Source of the DNA: Formicarius rufipectus | Lineage: Eukaryota; Chordata; Aves; Passeriformes; Formicariidae | Assembly: GCA_013399695.1 (NCBI GenBank) | Contig: VXAU01000760.1 | Location: forward strand, 868,001-932,000 | DNA length: 64,000 nt | Direction: 5' to 3' | Program-made: the position numbers and the translations under genes | The notes under the pieces: model-generated | What the model saw: the letters and a program-made list of their open reading frames with translations, nothing else | Told to the model about the DNA's origin: nothing | The model's database searches: none | Shown: positions 13,870 to 26,648 of the stretch, piece by piece | Layout of the letters: each line of letters opens with the position of its first letter | How positions within the stretch are numbered: the first letter of the stretch is position 1

Positions 13870-15232
13870 TTCTTATAAGATGTAGAAAAGCAGCATAACA
13901 GGTAATAGACATCAAATCTTAACCTGAATGTAAAGGTAATTTTTATTCCCTGCTAAACATCAGTTCAGTCTTGTTAGATCACTTGACTGAGATTGGTTTT
14001 TTAAGTCAAAGTTTATTTAACTACTGTTAACATAAAAATCAGCAGCCAGTCAAGTCAGTGAATTCAAGAGATGACTCCCTCAGTCTGAAGAGATCAGCAC
14101 AGATGTTTTTCTAATAATTGCAGTCATGTTTTATAAGGCAGAGGCTATTCTGGCAGAAAGAATCTGAAACTTAAAGTATTGGCCGGGCCTTCTAGTGAGG
14201 ACAAGCAGAATTTGTCATGTGTCCACAAAACTAACTAGCCAAATAAACACATTTGATTTTGCTATTCAGGGTGTCATTCATCATCTTAATGATGGGGGAG
14301 TTGAATTCTATAGCTACACATTTTTTCTGTAAGAATTTTAAATCAGGAAGCATTTTCATTCAACTGGTATGGTTTCATTGACACCCATACCTAGCAGATG
14401 TATCAAATGCAAAGGGAATTTAAACAGACAGCAGTTATTTTTTTTTTCTGCCTCTTTTATATTTAAAAAAAAATTATTGAAACTATATGAAATTAAACAT
14501 TTGCTTTATAAATTTAGTCAGTGTTACGCTAACTATTACAGTTAAAGCAGTACATGCAAACTCTCTACACCTATTTGCCAGAAAAAGCCGAGAGAATCCT
14601 GGGAACTGTTTCCTAAGGGAGTGTGCACAAATCTATGTCAATATAAGTTGATGGCAAGAAGTAACTATAAAAGCTGATGACATATTTAATATTTTTTTTG
14701 TTATATTTTGTTGGGGTATTTTTGTTTGTTTAGTTTGTTTGTTTTCTAAAAACCTTTATTAGATTGGCTGGATCCTTCCCCTCCTATAGTATCACAATAT
14801 TTGTGGTGCTTTTTTCCACTTCAATTCTTTTACCTCATCCTCCTGAGAAGTCAGAAGGCTTTCTCAAGCAATAATGACAAACAGCAGCAGAGTGCTGCCA
14901 CTGTACAACTATTAACAAGAGAATTAAAGTACAGGACAAGTGAAGGTCAGAACCAAGATGAGAACCCAAATTACTTAAGTCTTCCTGCAAGGCTTTAATC
15001 TCTTGACATTGTTGAGTTTACAGTTTTGCTAATTACTTCCTAATTATAAAGAAAGAAAAAATGGATAATTTTGTCAGAACTTTCTTTTCCTTTCTCCATT
15101 CCATTGCTTTCTTTTCTATTATGGTTAAAAATGTCCTTTTCCTTTCATTTGCCAAGCCTTGACACTGTGTTAACCAATGTTCTTCTTCTTACAAAATCTA
15201 CCCTAACAATTAGAGGAAAATTCTGCTGTTTG

Positions 15233-15250
15233 TTTTTTTTTTTTTTTTTT
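15233..15250 (+). repeat. Homopolymer T tract (18 T)
   Basis: An uninterrupted run of 18 T followed by CCTCC. It is a simple repeat with no adjoining retroposon body that I can identify. Confidence 0.85.
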
Positions 15251-16552
15251 CCTCCTTTGCTCATGGAAAAATCATTCCAGTCTTCATAACAAGTGTTGTT
15301 CTTTGTGCTGTAATTTTCTCTCTGCTTTTGTAGCCTAAAATGTAGACCTTGCTCGGACTTCACTAGCTTGTCCCTTCCAAAGCCCTCCAAAATCTCAGGA
15401 TGGAAATGCCATGGATAGCAATTGCGTCTTCACAGTGCTCATCAAAGAAACATCCTTTGAGCCACTGACTCCAAATCTGAAAACTTTTACCACTACCAAG
15501 AAATGTGCTATAAGTAGATACATATATAGCAGCTATAAGGCTGCTCTTAAGGTTTTCAGTCAAATAAATACCAGAATTAATTAACTTCATAAGTAATAAT
15601 ATGGTTCTGGGCATGAATGATGGATGAAACGATGAGTAAATTAATACTGACATGCTGCTGGGAATGGAAGTAAGATTCATCATACGGTGTTGACTTTATG
15701 TGGACTGTGTGTGTTGGAGAGTCTATGAAGTCTTTCAATATCATTTAACGTAAGAAGGAGTTTAATGTATTGTTTTATACTTACAGCTGTAGCATATGTT
15801 TAGCAGCCATGCTAAATGTTAGGCTGCTCACATGCCTTTGCACTAAGCAAAGATATTACTGCTGCAAGTAAATTTTTGAACTTTCCCTGAGGAAAACTGC
15901 ATTAAATTCTTAACAAAGAAAGAGGACCAATTCATTAGTGCCAAACACTATGAAGGTTTTGTTTCGCTCTTCCTAAGTTAAGATAGACCTAAGAAAACAA
16001 GTCTAATGATTACAGAGTCATAAATACATAATAGAAAGCTACTTGAAAGCCAATTCTAATCAGTTATTAGAATTCCTTGCAATGAGAAGCTCAAATATAG
16101 CGAATCAAGAAACACAGACAAATAAATTTCTAAACTGAAAGGGGAGCAATAAATAAAAGGAAAAGCTCAAATTTAACTGGAGATCACACCACAGAGGATT
16201 GATAAAAGCAAGGGGTGAGAAGTTTCAAATAATCTTGCTGATGCAGCATGGCATATCTTACTGTTGCACAACTGAAGTCATTGTGTTTGTAAATCAGTGG
16301 AGGTTCTGTGTGCTGTCACCAAGAATTTAAATAAGCCTTCTGGGGATGACCAAATCCTACCTTCCCTACTGTGTGGCACAAGGGAGAATGCAACTAAAAA
16401 AAAAGAAAAGAGAAACTTTATGTAACATTAAATACTGTATTTTGTGTAAAATTGCGTTGTATATTTTATATATTTCACACATATGTTTTATATAAATAAA
16501 AGCATCTTAGTAATTTTACACTTTTGCATCAAGTTCAGCAATGAAAATGGAT

Positions 16553-16628
16553 CAGAGAAACCCAGAACGAGTAAGGTTGGAAGGGACCACAGTGGGTCAC
16601 CTGGTCCAACCTCCCTGCACCAGCAGAG
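16553..16628 (-). mobile_element. CR1 LINE, 3' end fragment
   Basis: The + strand reads as the reverse complement of a CR1 3' terminus: a degenerate CAGAGAAACCCAGAA, then GGTTGGAAGGGACCACAG, then CTGGTCCAACCTCCCTGC. This matches the avian CR1 subfamily form with GGTCACCTGGTCCAACCTCC. Only about 75 bp survive, so it is strongly 5'-truncated and non-coding. It continues directly into a local direct repeat (TTGTTATTCCTGATTTA at 16630 and a one-base variant at 16660). Confidence 0.85.
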
Positions 16629-17783
16629 ATTGTTATTCCTGATTTATCTGCTTATATAGTTGTTATTCGTGATTTAGAGCTTTTGTAACAGGGTATCCTT
16701 AGGTGGCTAAAGCTCCAAGTGGCTCAAAGCTGCAGAGAGCAGCACAGAACAGTGACTTGCAAGCACTGTTTTTGTGATGAGCATCAGGCTCAGGATGGTG
16801 TGTGCTGCGTGCTGCCTCCTCCAAAGCAGCGAAACGTGTTTATCTGAGGGCATTTGGGCTGTCCAGCCCTTCTCACCTGCTCTTTGTGTCTCAACTCCTC
16901 TGGAAATGCTCTTGCACTGTAAATCTGTTCATGTTGTTCCAGGAGTGGGGGGTTATGCCAGAGACTACCAGCAGAGATTGTGTAGCGCTTTCATGTTCTT
17001 TGTAGTGTTGAGTCAGGTATTTATGAGGCAGAATTTAAGCAAGCAGACAGAAAACACTCTTCCCTGCCCCACCTAGTTGTCTCCCAACTTGGGACAAAAA
17101 CCACAGAAATGTTATCCATAACCAATATTTGAATCCTCTTCAGTGTGAAACTGCCAAAATTGTTTATGGTGCTCCAATGTTGTTTCAGCTGGAGTGCTTT
17201 CCTGTGCTGTTCTAAAAAACAACTACTCTTTACAAATTTTGGTGCAGTGTCTACTTTAGGTCTCTATGAGATTAAAGTGCATTTCACTATGTTCTTAGTG
17301 ACAGTACAGACTGTTGAAGCAGCCATGATGCCAAATTTCAGGACTGCTTTAGGAAATTTATATGTTAGAGAGGTACAAGTTGCCAGAAATTTAGTTTGAT
17401 AGCTCTATTTCTTTTATCAAAAATAATAGCTCTGTTGTTGTAAGTGGTTTCAGGTTGCTTTAAAAACTGATTTCAAGGAGGAACACTAAGGAAGTGAGGT
17501 TTTAGAAACAAATTACCAGGAAGGTCCTGAAAATGCAGTTCAGTTTCACATACTTTTATTAGCCTAACTCAATAAAATTAGCAGAATAGTTTTCTGACTA
17601 CAAGACTCACTTCAAGTCACTACCGTGGTAAATACAAGGGATCTGATGATAAAAAGAGACAGGTGCTCTCCTGAAGTTGTCTCAGATGCTGTTCCCCAGG
17701 CATGCTCTTGCTGTGCTCTATGATTCCATATCAGTTTTTCATTATAGTTGTTCCTTGGGGTGAGCAGGTCAGGAATTTCAATT

Positions 17784-17849
17784 CTTTGGTTTGGATCAGG
17801 TTCAGGTCAGTGAAAACTTTTAGTGACCTGACCCAGCCATGAACCAAAG
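17784..17849. repeat. Imperfect inverted repeat (28-bp arms, 10-bp loop)
   Basis: The arms 17784-17811 and 17822-17849 pair at about 20 of 28 positions around the loop GAAAACTTTT. Base pairing is strongest at the outer end (CTTTGGTT with AACCAAAG) and near the loop (TCAGGTCA with TGACCTGA), with a bulged middle. The 66-nt size fits a pre-miRNA-like hairpin or a small MITE relic. Nothing in the sequence alone decides between them or excludes chance. Confidence 0.6.
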
Positions 17850-19358
17850 ATAGCCCCTGAAGTTTCCCTTGAGATGGAAACTGGACTCCTGATGATGTTT
17901 ATCAGCTGGTGACACAGTATGGCTTTCTAGATAACATATGACATTGTGGAGTGCTCATGATCACAAACCCTCATTTGGATAAAGAAAGAAATGGACCTTT
18001 TACTGAATTTGATAAAGTTGCTAGTCAGTCACATTGTCATTTGCTTTTAGTTCACTTTAATGGGTCTGGGGAGATGTAATTTTTACAATGTGTTCCAAGG
18101 CTTTTATCTCTGCTTGATCTATTTTTAAATGTTTTTTTATTTTCACAGCTAATTTGTAGATTCTCAGAGTATAAACTTACCATCCAGGACCACAATACCA
18201 TATGGCTTTATGGTTTCATTGATTAGTTTCACGTTATTACCTTTAATTTATTAGGGGAAAAAAAGGAAAGTTCTTATATGCCGTAGGTCATATAATTGGG
18301 ATCAAAACAGCAAGGATAAGAGCTGCTGCTGTCTCATGAGAAAAGCAGAGCCAAAGATTGTGTGTGCATATATACTGAGAGCACTGTTGTGAGATGCAGC
18401 TTAGCCTGAGCAAAACTGCCTTCCTCTCTTCTTGCTCCCAGAGAGATCTTTGTACCTGAACAGCTGAGTAATCTTCATGCTCATGGTAACTTTTAATATT
18501 GCCTCAAAATGATGATGATAAAGTGAAAATGTTTCAAAATGCTTAACTTCCACCCCCTCCCCCAATTAATCCTCAGTTCTTATTTCTTCATTTCCTGCTA
18601 ATAACAGCTAGAGTGTGACTGGCAGCATCTGTCGGTGTGGAATTTTGTTTTGCCTGCGTAGTTGATTTGGGTTTGTTTTTTAGTACAAGGATTTGTTTGC
18701 AGCTGTGTAGTGCAGCCAGTTAAATTGGTTTACAAACAGAATTTGCCCTGTTGGCCAGGTTGTGTTGACCTGCAGATCCGTGCACTCTGTAGAGTGCTGA
18801 GTGTCCCTGGCAAACTTCACTGGAAAGGAAATTGTGCTTCACTTCCCAGGCTTGAGGACATGTCAAGAGATGAGCCTTCATCCCTTTCATCCCCTCTACA
18901 TGATTTCTCTCTTCTTGTTCTCCCCCACCCATCTGTGTAAGCTCAGCTTTCAGTGGAAGGCTGATGGCATAGACTCCACTGATGTGGGAGATGCCTCCTT
19001 CTCTTTTAATTCAAAACAGTGAAGAAGTAGAGGCTCTTATTATATAATTCACACTTCATCTTCCTTTGTGGCTTGAGAGAGTGTCGGATGCAGCCTTCAT
19101 CACCCCCACCCTGCAGTGAGGCTGTAGCAGCCTGTGGGGGAGAGAAGTCAAGGTAAAACATGACACCAAGGCTCCCCTGTGTTTAAAGAAATGAAGGGAA
19201 GCACAAAGGGGGATGTTTTATTTCTTAACAAGATTATTTTTTGCAAAGCTTGCGTTACCACGAAGTCTAAAGATTGATAGGCCTTATCACAGTTAACCTA
19301 GTTTGTAACCTCTTTCCCTTTAAATTCATCCAGATCAGACATTAATAATAAGACCCAT

Positions 19359-19407
19359 AAGATAAATAGAGATGGATGTTTTATTAAGATAAATAAGATG
19401 GATGTTT
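19359..19407 (+). repeat. Short tandem duplication, about 23 bp unit
   Basis: The unit AAGATAAATAGAGATGGATG plus TTT at 19359-19381 recurs at 19386-19407 with a two-base deletion (AAGATAAATAAGATGGATG plus TTT). The copies are separated by four bases. This is typical of replication-slippage duplication and no function is implied. Confidence 0.8.
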
Positions 19408-20878
19408 GAGGGCAGGACAAGTTGCATTTTGGAATGCAGCATAGTTTGAATTCGTTCTTTCAAATAGAGGCTCTCTTTTGGCCATGGTCAGAGTGGTGCA
19501 GTAAGCATTAAATTAGGGAGTGAAGGCACTTTGGGTGATAAATAGTTTGAGCTGATGGCACTTATGGGAGATACATGAAACTGTACCATCTTATAATGTT
19601 TATTATTTAATAGGCCAAAGACAACTCAGTAAAAGTAACATGCAGTGATACAGGAGAGGTGTTTTGAGCAATGCCCCTTCCTACCCAGCAGTAGTGCTGC
19701 TGCTTATAATTAATAAACTGAACTCAGAATTATTGGATTTCTAACCTGATTTCAGGTCATTCATTATGTGAAAAACACTTCTGGGGAATGTGTAAGTCAA
19801 GAACTGGCTATATAAATATTTGGTGGGATTTGGTGGATTTCCTTTATAGTATTTCTTGTTTCTGAGCAGCTGCAAGTATGAGGCATATCTATGTCCAGAG
19901 GCCAGTGTTTCTGGCTTGAGTACAAAGCCTGTTTCTACCCACTGTGCAAACACTGTGTTTGTGTGTACTCTGTCTTTGTCTGCTTGGCTAGTACAGTTAA
20001 TAGATTTTTTTTAGGTTTATTTTTAGTCTTTTTAGGCTCTACAAGAATGTTGTATTGCACACTGGTTGATTTTATCCACTTATGACCTAAAAATATACAG
20101 TTTGGCTAAAATATACCTCTGAAAAAGTCACCCAGTCATAGTGGAAGACATCAAATGGTGAACGATCTCTTTTCAGTTCCTTCTAATTTCCCACTGAAAC
20201 TATTAGCAATAGTTAATTGTGTTAATTTTAATACTGAATTTGGCTTCTATCCTTTTGTTTCCCTGTTATGACTTTACTCAAAGAACTTTTAAGGCCAGGA
20301 TTTTCTCCACTATGATTGTCACCCCTCAGTCTTTCAGATGAACTAACAAAGTGGTGGAGCTCTGTGTGTCTTTTACTGTGAGATGTTTTGGTTTTTTGCC
20401 AGCCTCTCATCTGTGGCTTTTCTGACATTTCTTTCCTTGCAGTGTTTGTTTATATTCACAGTTACTGCACAGAGCATCTTGATATGTTTTTAACTTTTTG
20501 AAAATATGCTGATTTGCCAATGTTTCACAGTCAAATGAATACATCATACACCCAAAGTAATGACATTCCAGCTGTATAGAGTCACCAGAATTTTGTGGCC
20601 ACCAATTTCCCACTTAATGTGCTTGAAGCTGGAGCCTGGTGTACTTGGGAATGGTATAGCTTTTCTATATTTCAGAACAAGAAAAATGTATCTCATTCTT
20701 AAATTCTTCTGAACCTTTTTCAGACATCACTTTGTGAGACAGATTTTCAACTGGGATAAGTCAGTGTAGGCCTGAGGTCAGTAACATGATTTTCAGCACT
20801 CAGCTGAAGCTGAACACCTAAGATATGTAGGAAATGTGTGTTTTTGGCATTGCCTTTTTAAAGGCAATTGTGAAAACC

Positions 20879-20894
20879 TTTTTTTTTTTTTTTT
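20879..20894 (+). repeat. Homopolymer T tract (16 T)
   Basis: An uninterrupted T run followed by AAATTTGCAAAATTTAA. A simple repeat with no adjacent element recognised. Confidence 0.85.
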
Positions 20895-21499
20895 AAATTT
20901 GCAAAATTTAATACTGAACGATTCTTGTTCCAAGAACAGGCTGACATTATATCAGTAAAATATCTGGCAACCAGTCGTGAACAGATCTACCAAACAGATT
21001 GTTGCTCAGGGTAGTTCTGAACTCCTGTAACCTGTGATTCTGCAGTACAGTGACACCCTGGGGACAGACTTGGCATTGATGTGATGGGCCCTCCAAGCCA
21101 ACTAGAGCAAACTGCTGGTCAGTGTGAAGATACTCAAAGCTGGACCACATATGCACTTTTGTATATCAGCTTAAACTGTGTAGTTTATAGTCTTCCACTA
21201 AAATAAAAGCTTTTTTGATCTTCCAGCGCTTGTCCCTCACTATAATTTCACATACTGTCTGCTGAAAAGCAGCAGTATCTAAAGGGAAATACTCTGTATG
21301 CTCCTGTTGTCTCCGTTATCCAGTATTATTTCCATGTGTGCTGAACTCACTGAATGACGCAGTTGCTGGGGCACTTTCCATACATATGGCTGGCTAGAAA
21401 GTTTATTGTAATAGGAAATTGCAAAGGGACTTTTTGGTGTTAGTTTTATTTTGTTGAAGTCAGATGAAGGGATTTTTGTGTTTTTGGTTTTTTTTTTTT

Positions 21500-21532
21500 N
21501 NNNNNNNNNNNNNNNNNNNNNNNNNNNNNNNN
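21500..21532. other. Assembly gap (33 N) inside a T tract
   Basis: A run of 33 N with at least nine T on each side. The missing sequence is probably poly(T) or T-rich, of unknown true length. Confidence 0.98.
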
Positions 21533-22140
21533 TTTTTTTTTGTGTGGTCGGAAGTCCTGAGTTCTGTTAGATTTAAGCCATTAAAAGTGTCTTTTCTTGA
21601 GTTAATTGCACTGACCTAAAACCTCTGTGTACAGAGTGACTGAATTTGGCAGCTGGTTTTCCCTTGAAATGTGCTTAGACTGACTTGGACCCGCATGATT
21701 TAGGAATCTCAGGTTTAAGTTTTATAAGAAGTAAAATTGAACATGACTGTGTTTTTGGTTATTCTCCATGATCAATAAATAATAGACTTCATGAACCACT
21801 GAGGTCTCCTCTGTGCTGGGTGAGAGTTAAATAAAATGACTCTATGTTTGTGTAGCTTGTTTGATTTAGCTTCATCAGCAACCTGAATGTTCAAATGGAA
21901 TCTTTCTACACTAAATTCATTATCTTTAGGTAATCCAACGAAACAGAAAATGTCAGTCAAGTTTGATATCTCTTCCCAGAGGGACTACAACAAAAGTTTC
22001 AGGGCAGTAGACTATATTACATCATAGCTTGTGCTGAAGGTGAACTGTTATTGGGAGCAACAGTCCCAGTTCCAAATTCAAGTATAAGAATTGTTATTTC
22101 AGGATTGGGGATTATTTTTTTTGTTTTACTTTTTTGAGTG

Positions 22141-22161
22141 TTTTTTTTTTTTTTTTTTTTT
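22141..22161 (+). repeat. Homopolymer T tract (21 T)
   Basis: An uninterrupted T run preceded by T-rich sequence. An open frame through it on the + strand begins with a phenylalanine-rich stretch that only reflects this repeat. Confidence 0.88.
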
Positions 22162-24104
22162 AAGTGATATTATCTTTAGTGTTCAGTTTCCTGATCAATT
22201 CTTATTGGGAGGGCAGGGGTCACGTGTGTGGTTTGAGTTAATGGATGTGTTTGAGTTAGAGCCCTTTGTAATCCATGAAAAGTCACCTCAGTTTGAGGCC
22301 TTGGTGTCCACACAACTGCAGCAGAAGAAAGTTGAGAATCTTCTATCCTCATGTAAATATGAAGAATGTGTTTGGCTGCCACAAGAGCAGTTCCTCTAGC
22401 ACAGCTCTAGCCAGTGCCAATCAGTAAGGTTGTTTGAACTGAATCTAATTTGAAATCTGAATTTCAAAGTTTGGGAAAAGATCTAGATGTTCTTTCTGGT
22501 TGATTTTTGTGGGACTGACCTCCCAAATTCCGCAGAAAGCTCTGCCAATCTGTATTGCCTGCTGGTGGTACCTGTCTTAAGTCTAGTGGGGGTTACACTG
22601 AGAATTTCTGGAGTCAAAACACAAATGAAAATCCCATACCTGAGTAAGTAGAAGGATTGAATTCCTTGGAAACTGGGCACAGTGAGGGAACAGGAGGTAG
22701 TGTATATCATGAGTGCACAGGTTTGTTGTTTTGAATATTGCATGTTACAAGTACGTAAAGAAACCTTCAAAATATTTGCCTTATCTTTTACATAAGAAAA
22801 TGTAAGAAAAAAAATCTCATCTTTAAAAGCCCTTGTTTTTGTGACCCACAGGTGCTGGGAAGAATTAGTCCATATTTGAACTGGACAGCATTTTCACCAG
22901 TAAAACTCAATTTTGTAGTACTCTATTATAAATTTGGCAACTCAAACTGCTTGTAAAAATTACATTATTTATCCACTTTTAACGTGGGGCAGGTGACTCA
23001 TTTTTTTTTAACTACTCCTCTCGAAGAAAAGTTTTCTAGACTTTAGTAATACAATTTGGGATGACCAAACTTCCTCAAAAAGGAACTATCTTTTTTTTTT
23101 TTAACCAAACCATGTGTGGCATATATAAAGATGTTAAAATATGTGGAGCCTGTTTCTTCCATTATTTGTGATGTATTTGGCCAACTGTGCCATGGTTCTC
23201 TCCTGTTGAGCTACTTAAAACAGGAATAGGAAGAAGTACATGATAAATGCTTTAAAGTGATTTGACAAGAATTAATATTGTTTCAAAACTTATTTCCTCC
23301 TCTTGGCATGCAAATCATTTCATTTTTAAGCATTGACTATTTTCAAAGAGGGAATTTATAAAAGGATTCTCAGGTTTTGAAATAAATGGGCAGGAAGGAA
23401 GGCAAGAAAGGAGCCTTGAACCTGATCAAGATGAACAGCTGCTTGCAAAAGACTTTTTGTACTGTAGTGGAATGTGCCTACTCATTCTGAGGGGGAAGAA
23501 GTGTTGTAATGCAGCAGCCTCAGGCCCAGCTGTGATGCTGCTGTTGTTTTATTTGATATCTTTTTCTCCACTACAAGTTTTAATTAAGAGAACTTTTCCA
23601 TGTATTAGTCACCACAGCCTGCTGGTTGCTCTCCAGTCAAAGAAACCGACCTCTGAGCTTACAGATAACAAAGGTAATGCCATGAACATCCAGTTTCTGG
23701 AGATGTGTTTGAACCCTTGGTTGCAGTTCAGGGTCAGGGTGAGGAGGGCTTGGAAGACAACTGCTGGGTATGGTTATCTGAACAGTGCAATTTCTGTCCT
23801 TAAGGCTGCAAAACCATCCCAGAGATGCACACACATCACTGAAACACTCCCCTTGTTGTGCAATTCTTTTACAACTATGAATCATTTTTCTGGAAGAGTG
23901 ATGTCCCTCTTCATTTTACTGTAGAGCCTTATCCTGGTAGCCTTCACCAAAGGCAGAATCTCAGGGAAGCAATGATGAGTCACAAATGTAATATATTTGA
24001 TTAACTTTTTACATTTTGAATTTTTCACTGCTGAATATGAAAGGATAAGAAATCATGTGCATGTTTCTACAATCTGGAATGCCAAATTTCTGAGTTGTGT
24101 GGGG

Positions 24105-24428
24105 AAAAAAATTGCTGGTTTTGGAAGTACTTTAGAAATGCTGTTTCATTTACAGTAATTTTGGTGATACTTGTAGAGAACAAGGTATATAGAAACAGTA
24201 TGAAAACTCCTCAGATTCAATGAGAATTCCCTGGTTCTGACTATCTCCACTAAAATATTTCAGCAAGAGAAAAAATTGCTGTTTGGGAAGTATTTTAGAA
24301 ATACTGTTTAATTTACAATAATTTTGCTGATATTTATAGAGAACATGGTATGCAGAAATGGTATGAGAACTCGGATTCAATGAGAATTCCCTGGTTCTGA
24401 CTGTCTCCACTAAAATATTTCAGGAAGA
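24105..24428. repeat. Tandem duplication, two diverged copies of about 160 bp
   Basis: Copy 1 (about 24105-24264) and copy 2 (about 24269-24428) align along their whole length with an offset of 160-164 bases and a few small indels. Both run from AAAAAATTGCTG to a TTTCAG(C/G)AAGAG end. The last part is best preserved: GATTCAATGAGAATTCCCTG and the nine bases after it are identical in both, as is TCTCCACTAAAATATTTCAG. An internal part shows scattered substitutions (for example TTACAGTAATTTTGGTGATA against TTACAATAATTTTGCTGATA). I do not recognise the unit as a known transposon. Antisense translation yields a repeated peptide, which is a by-product of the duplication. Confidence 0.92.
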
Positions 24429-26648
24429 GCAACAAAACCAGCTGTCTGCATCAGTTCAGCAGCACGTTGTGACAGACAATACCACCAATAGATACCTGTT
24501 TTATGTTGCATTATTGAACCTGAAGTCAATAGGGCAGTACTAGAACGAGTCAAGAGTTGTGTTGTGTTACTCTGCCAGAATCATAGTGACAACTACAGTT
24601 CAAGGGCAGATTATTTCATATACTCTTAGCTTTCTGGTTTATGATTTTGCAAGCTCACCAAGAAATAGATGTGCTTGTGGATATATACTGTAAATGTATC
24701 TAGAAAATATATGCAAAGTATTTACCCCTCCTGTAGAAGTGCTTCATGTAACTCCCAGTAAAACAAAGGCATTTTTCAATTTGCTGTGCCACATGATGTA
24801 GAAGTATGAATTCATAATAATGCATAATAATAAAAGTAATCAGCTGATGCAGTGAAGAACGTGCTGGGCTTATATATATTGAGGTAGAAACAATTTGGAG
24901 GAGGTAGAGGGTTTGAACCTTGATCATAAATATTACACCTGTGTAGAGTATTGCCATCTTTTTCTATCTATTAATAATGTGTGACTGTGCAGAACTTATG
25001 TTGTGGGTTTCCTCCTGGAAAAGCTGGAGTTACTGACTGACTTGTGCTCACAGTCCTGGGAGTGCAGTGCTCCCATAAAGCAGGTGTGAACCTCCTCTGG
25101 CTGCAGGATCTGCTGTGTGTTACTGTCACTCCCACTTGGGATTCCCAAGGTCTTTTCCCTGTGTCCTTCAATGGCACTGTTGTTAATATGCTGTACAAAG
25201 GGCTGTCCAGGAGAAATAGAAATTTAATCTCTTTGCAGTAAATTGAAAAGCTATTAATTTTTAAAATTATTCGTAACAAAAGTTATTAGTTGAATTTATT
25301 GGTTATGTTTATGTTGGTTTGATTTTTGGGAATTGAGGAGGCCTGGCATTAAGTATTTGAGCGATTTCATTATGAAATAACTGCTTTCCTTCTAATGAAT
25401 GTTTGCAGTGCAGGAGGCTGAGAAACTGCCCCCTTTAGGAGGATAACACTTTTGATCTACTGAGAAGTTTTCCCCCCAAATTTACGTTAAGAATGAAGCT
25501 TTGTGCTCTTGAGGTTTATGCATATACTGGGCATAGACACCCTTGTCTTTACAAAGAAATCTAAATGAGGCCAGAATCTGGGATGCACTGATATTTCTGT
25601 GATTGTAAACTGTAGCTCCTGTAACAAATGTGAGGTTACCACTGGGTCACAAAAGCTCTCAGAAACCTCAGAGCTGAGTCATGTAAACTAATAGAACAAA
25701 GCCTTTAACCTGCTGAACAGCATTAGGAAGTGCCACATTAAGTAACCTTGTCTGCAGTGTGCTGAAGTACACTGAGGAGAAATGCTGTCAGGAATGCACA
25801 TGGCAGAGGAGGTTACATGAGCTCTTAAATGCTCTGAAAACCTTGAAGTACTACTTTTCATTTACATTTTCTTTCACTATCCTGTAATAAAAACTCCCAT
25901 GCTAAAACTTTAAACAGAAGTTGGGGAAAGAGCTGTTTTATTATGAAGGAGAAAAGTTAATTCACTTTGTTTTTAACATCTCTTGCTATGACATGTTAAT
26001 TCTAGTATTGAAGTTCTTTGAGAACCATACACTGTAACAAAAAAAAATTACTGTCAGTGTAAAATAAAAAAATTAATTGGAAAAGAGCACATTAAATCAG
26101 TTAAATTTCAGTAACCAGTTAAATTTGATAAGCTGAAGGATTGGGGGAGGAAGGGGGGCTGGGGGTTGGAATAGACTACCTTAGATTCATACGTGGTAGT
26201 TAATAGAATGAAGCTTTAGAAGAACAAATAAACCACTTTTAACTGAAAGGTAAAGAAAAGAAAAGAACTGGCTTTTGGTTAACACCATCAAGGTCACATA
26301 AGGAGCAAAGAACTAAAACTACACTTTCAGGAGAAAAGTTGAAAGTTATTCATGTGGAAGTACCAAAGGGAAACTGCACCAAGACGTGGGCAGTCTGTGC
26401 TGCCAAACTATATCCTTCCCTTTCAGCTTTGCCAATGCCCTTCCACGACTCCTGTTGGCAGAAACCCTCCATCAGAGCTCGGCAGGAGCTGTTTTTGGCA
26501 CCACAATCCTAGTCACTAATCATCGTACTCTCTTGAGCTGGAAAGAGCAATTATAAAAAGAACCTGTCCTTTATTTTACATTCTTCAGAAAACTGAGATC
26601 GAAGAGTTGAAGTCAGCTACCTGGTAGAAAAGAGTTCTCCCTAATATG
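24429..26648. other. Unique non-coding sequence, no gene seen
   Basis: No open frame above about 102 codons and no recognisable domain. It includes a purine-rich patch with GGGGGAGG and GGGGGG near 26143-26167. It reads as ordinary intronic or intergenic sequence. Confidence 0.7.

Larger units (their letters stand above)
6979..16552. other. Unique non-coding sequence, no gene seen
   Basis: No open frame longer than about 106 codons and no recognisable domain, RNA gene or CpG island. Low-complexity patches include an A/C-rich stretch at 7072-7098, an A run at 9285-9298, an alternating TATG/ATAC patch near 10328-10370, a T/G-rich stretch at 14690-14746 and long T runs at 13837 and 15233. One short perfect hairpin occurs at 8848-8869. 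The region is consistent with intron or intergenic DNA. Confidence 0.7.
16629..24104. other. Unique non-coding sequence, no gene seen
   Basis: Short overlapping open frames only, none with a recognisable motif. The longest, 155 codons at 23457-23924 on the + strand, has a composition typical of translated non-coding DNA and an antisense open frame inside it. The stretch holds a hairpin at 17784-17849, a small tandem duplication at 19359-19407, T runs at 20879 and 22141, and a sequence gap at 21500-21532. No CpG island or RNA gene is apparent. Confidence 0.7.

Noticed and set aside
23457..23924. Longest open frame, 155 codons, + strand
   Set aside because: No domain or motif recognised, an antisense frame of 82 codons overlaps it, and one frame of this length is near what chance predicts for six frames over 64 kb of this composition. 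Homology search or RNA-seq would decide.
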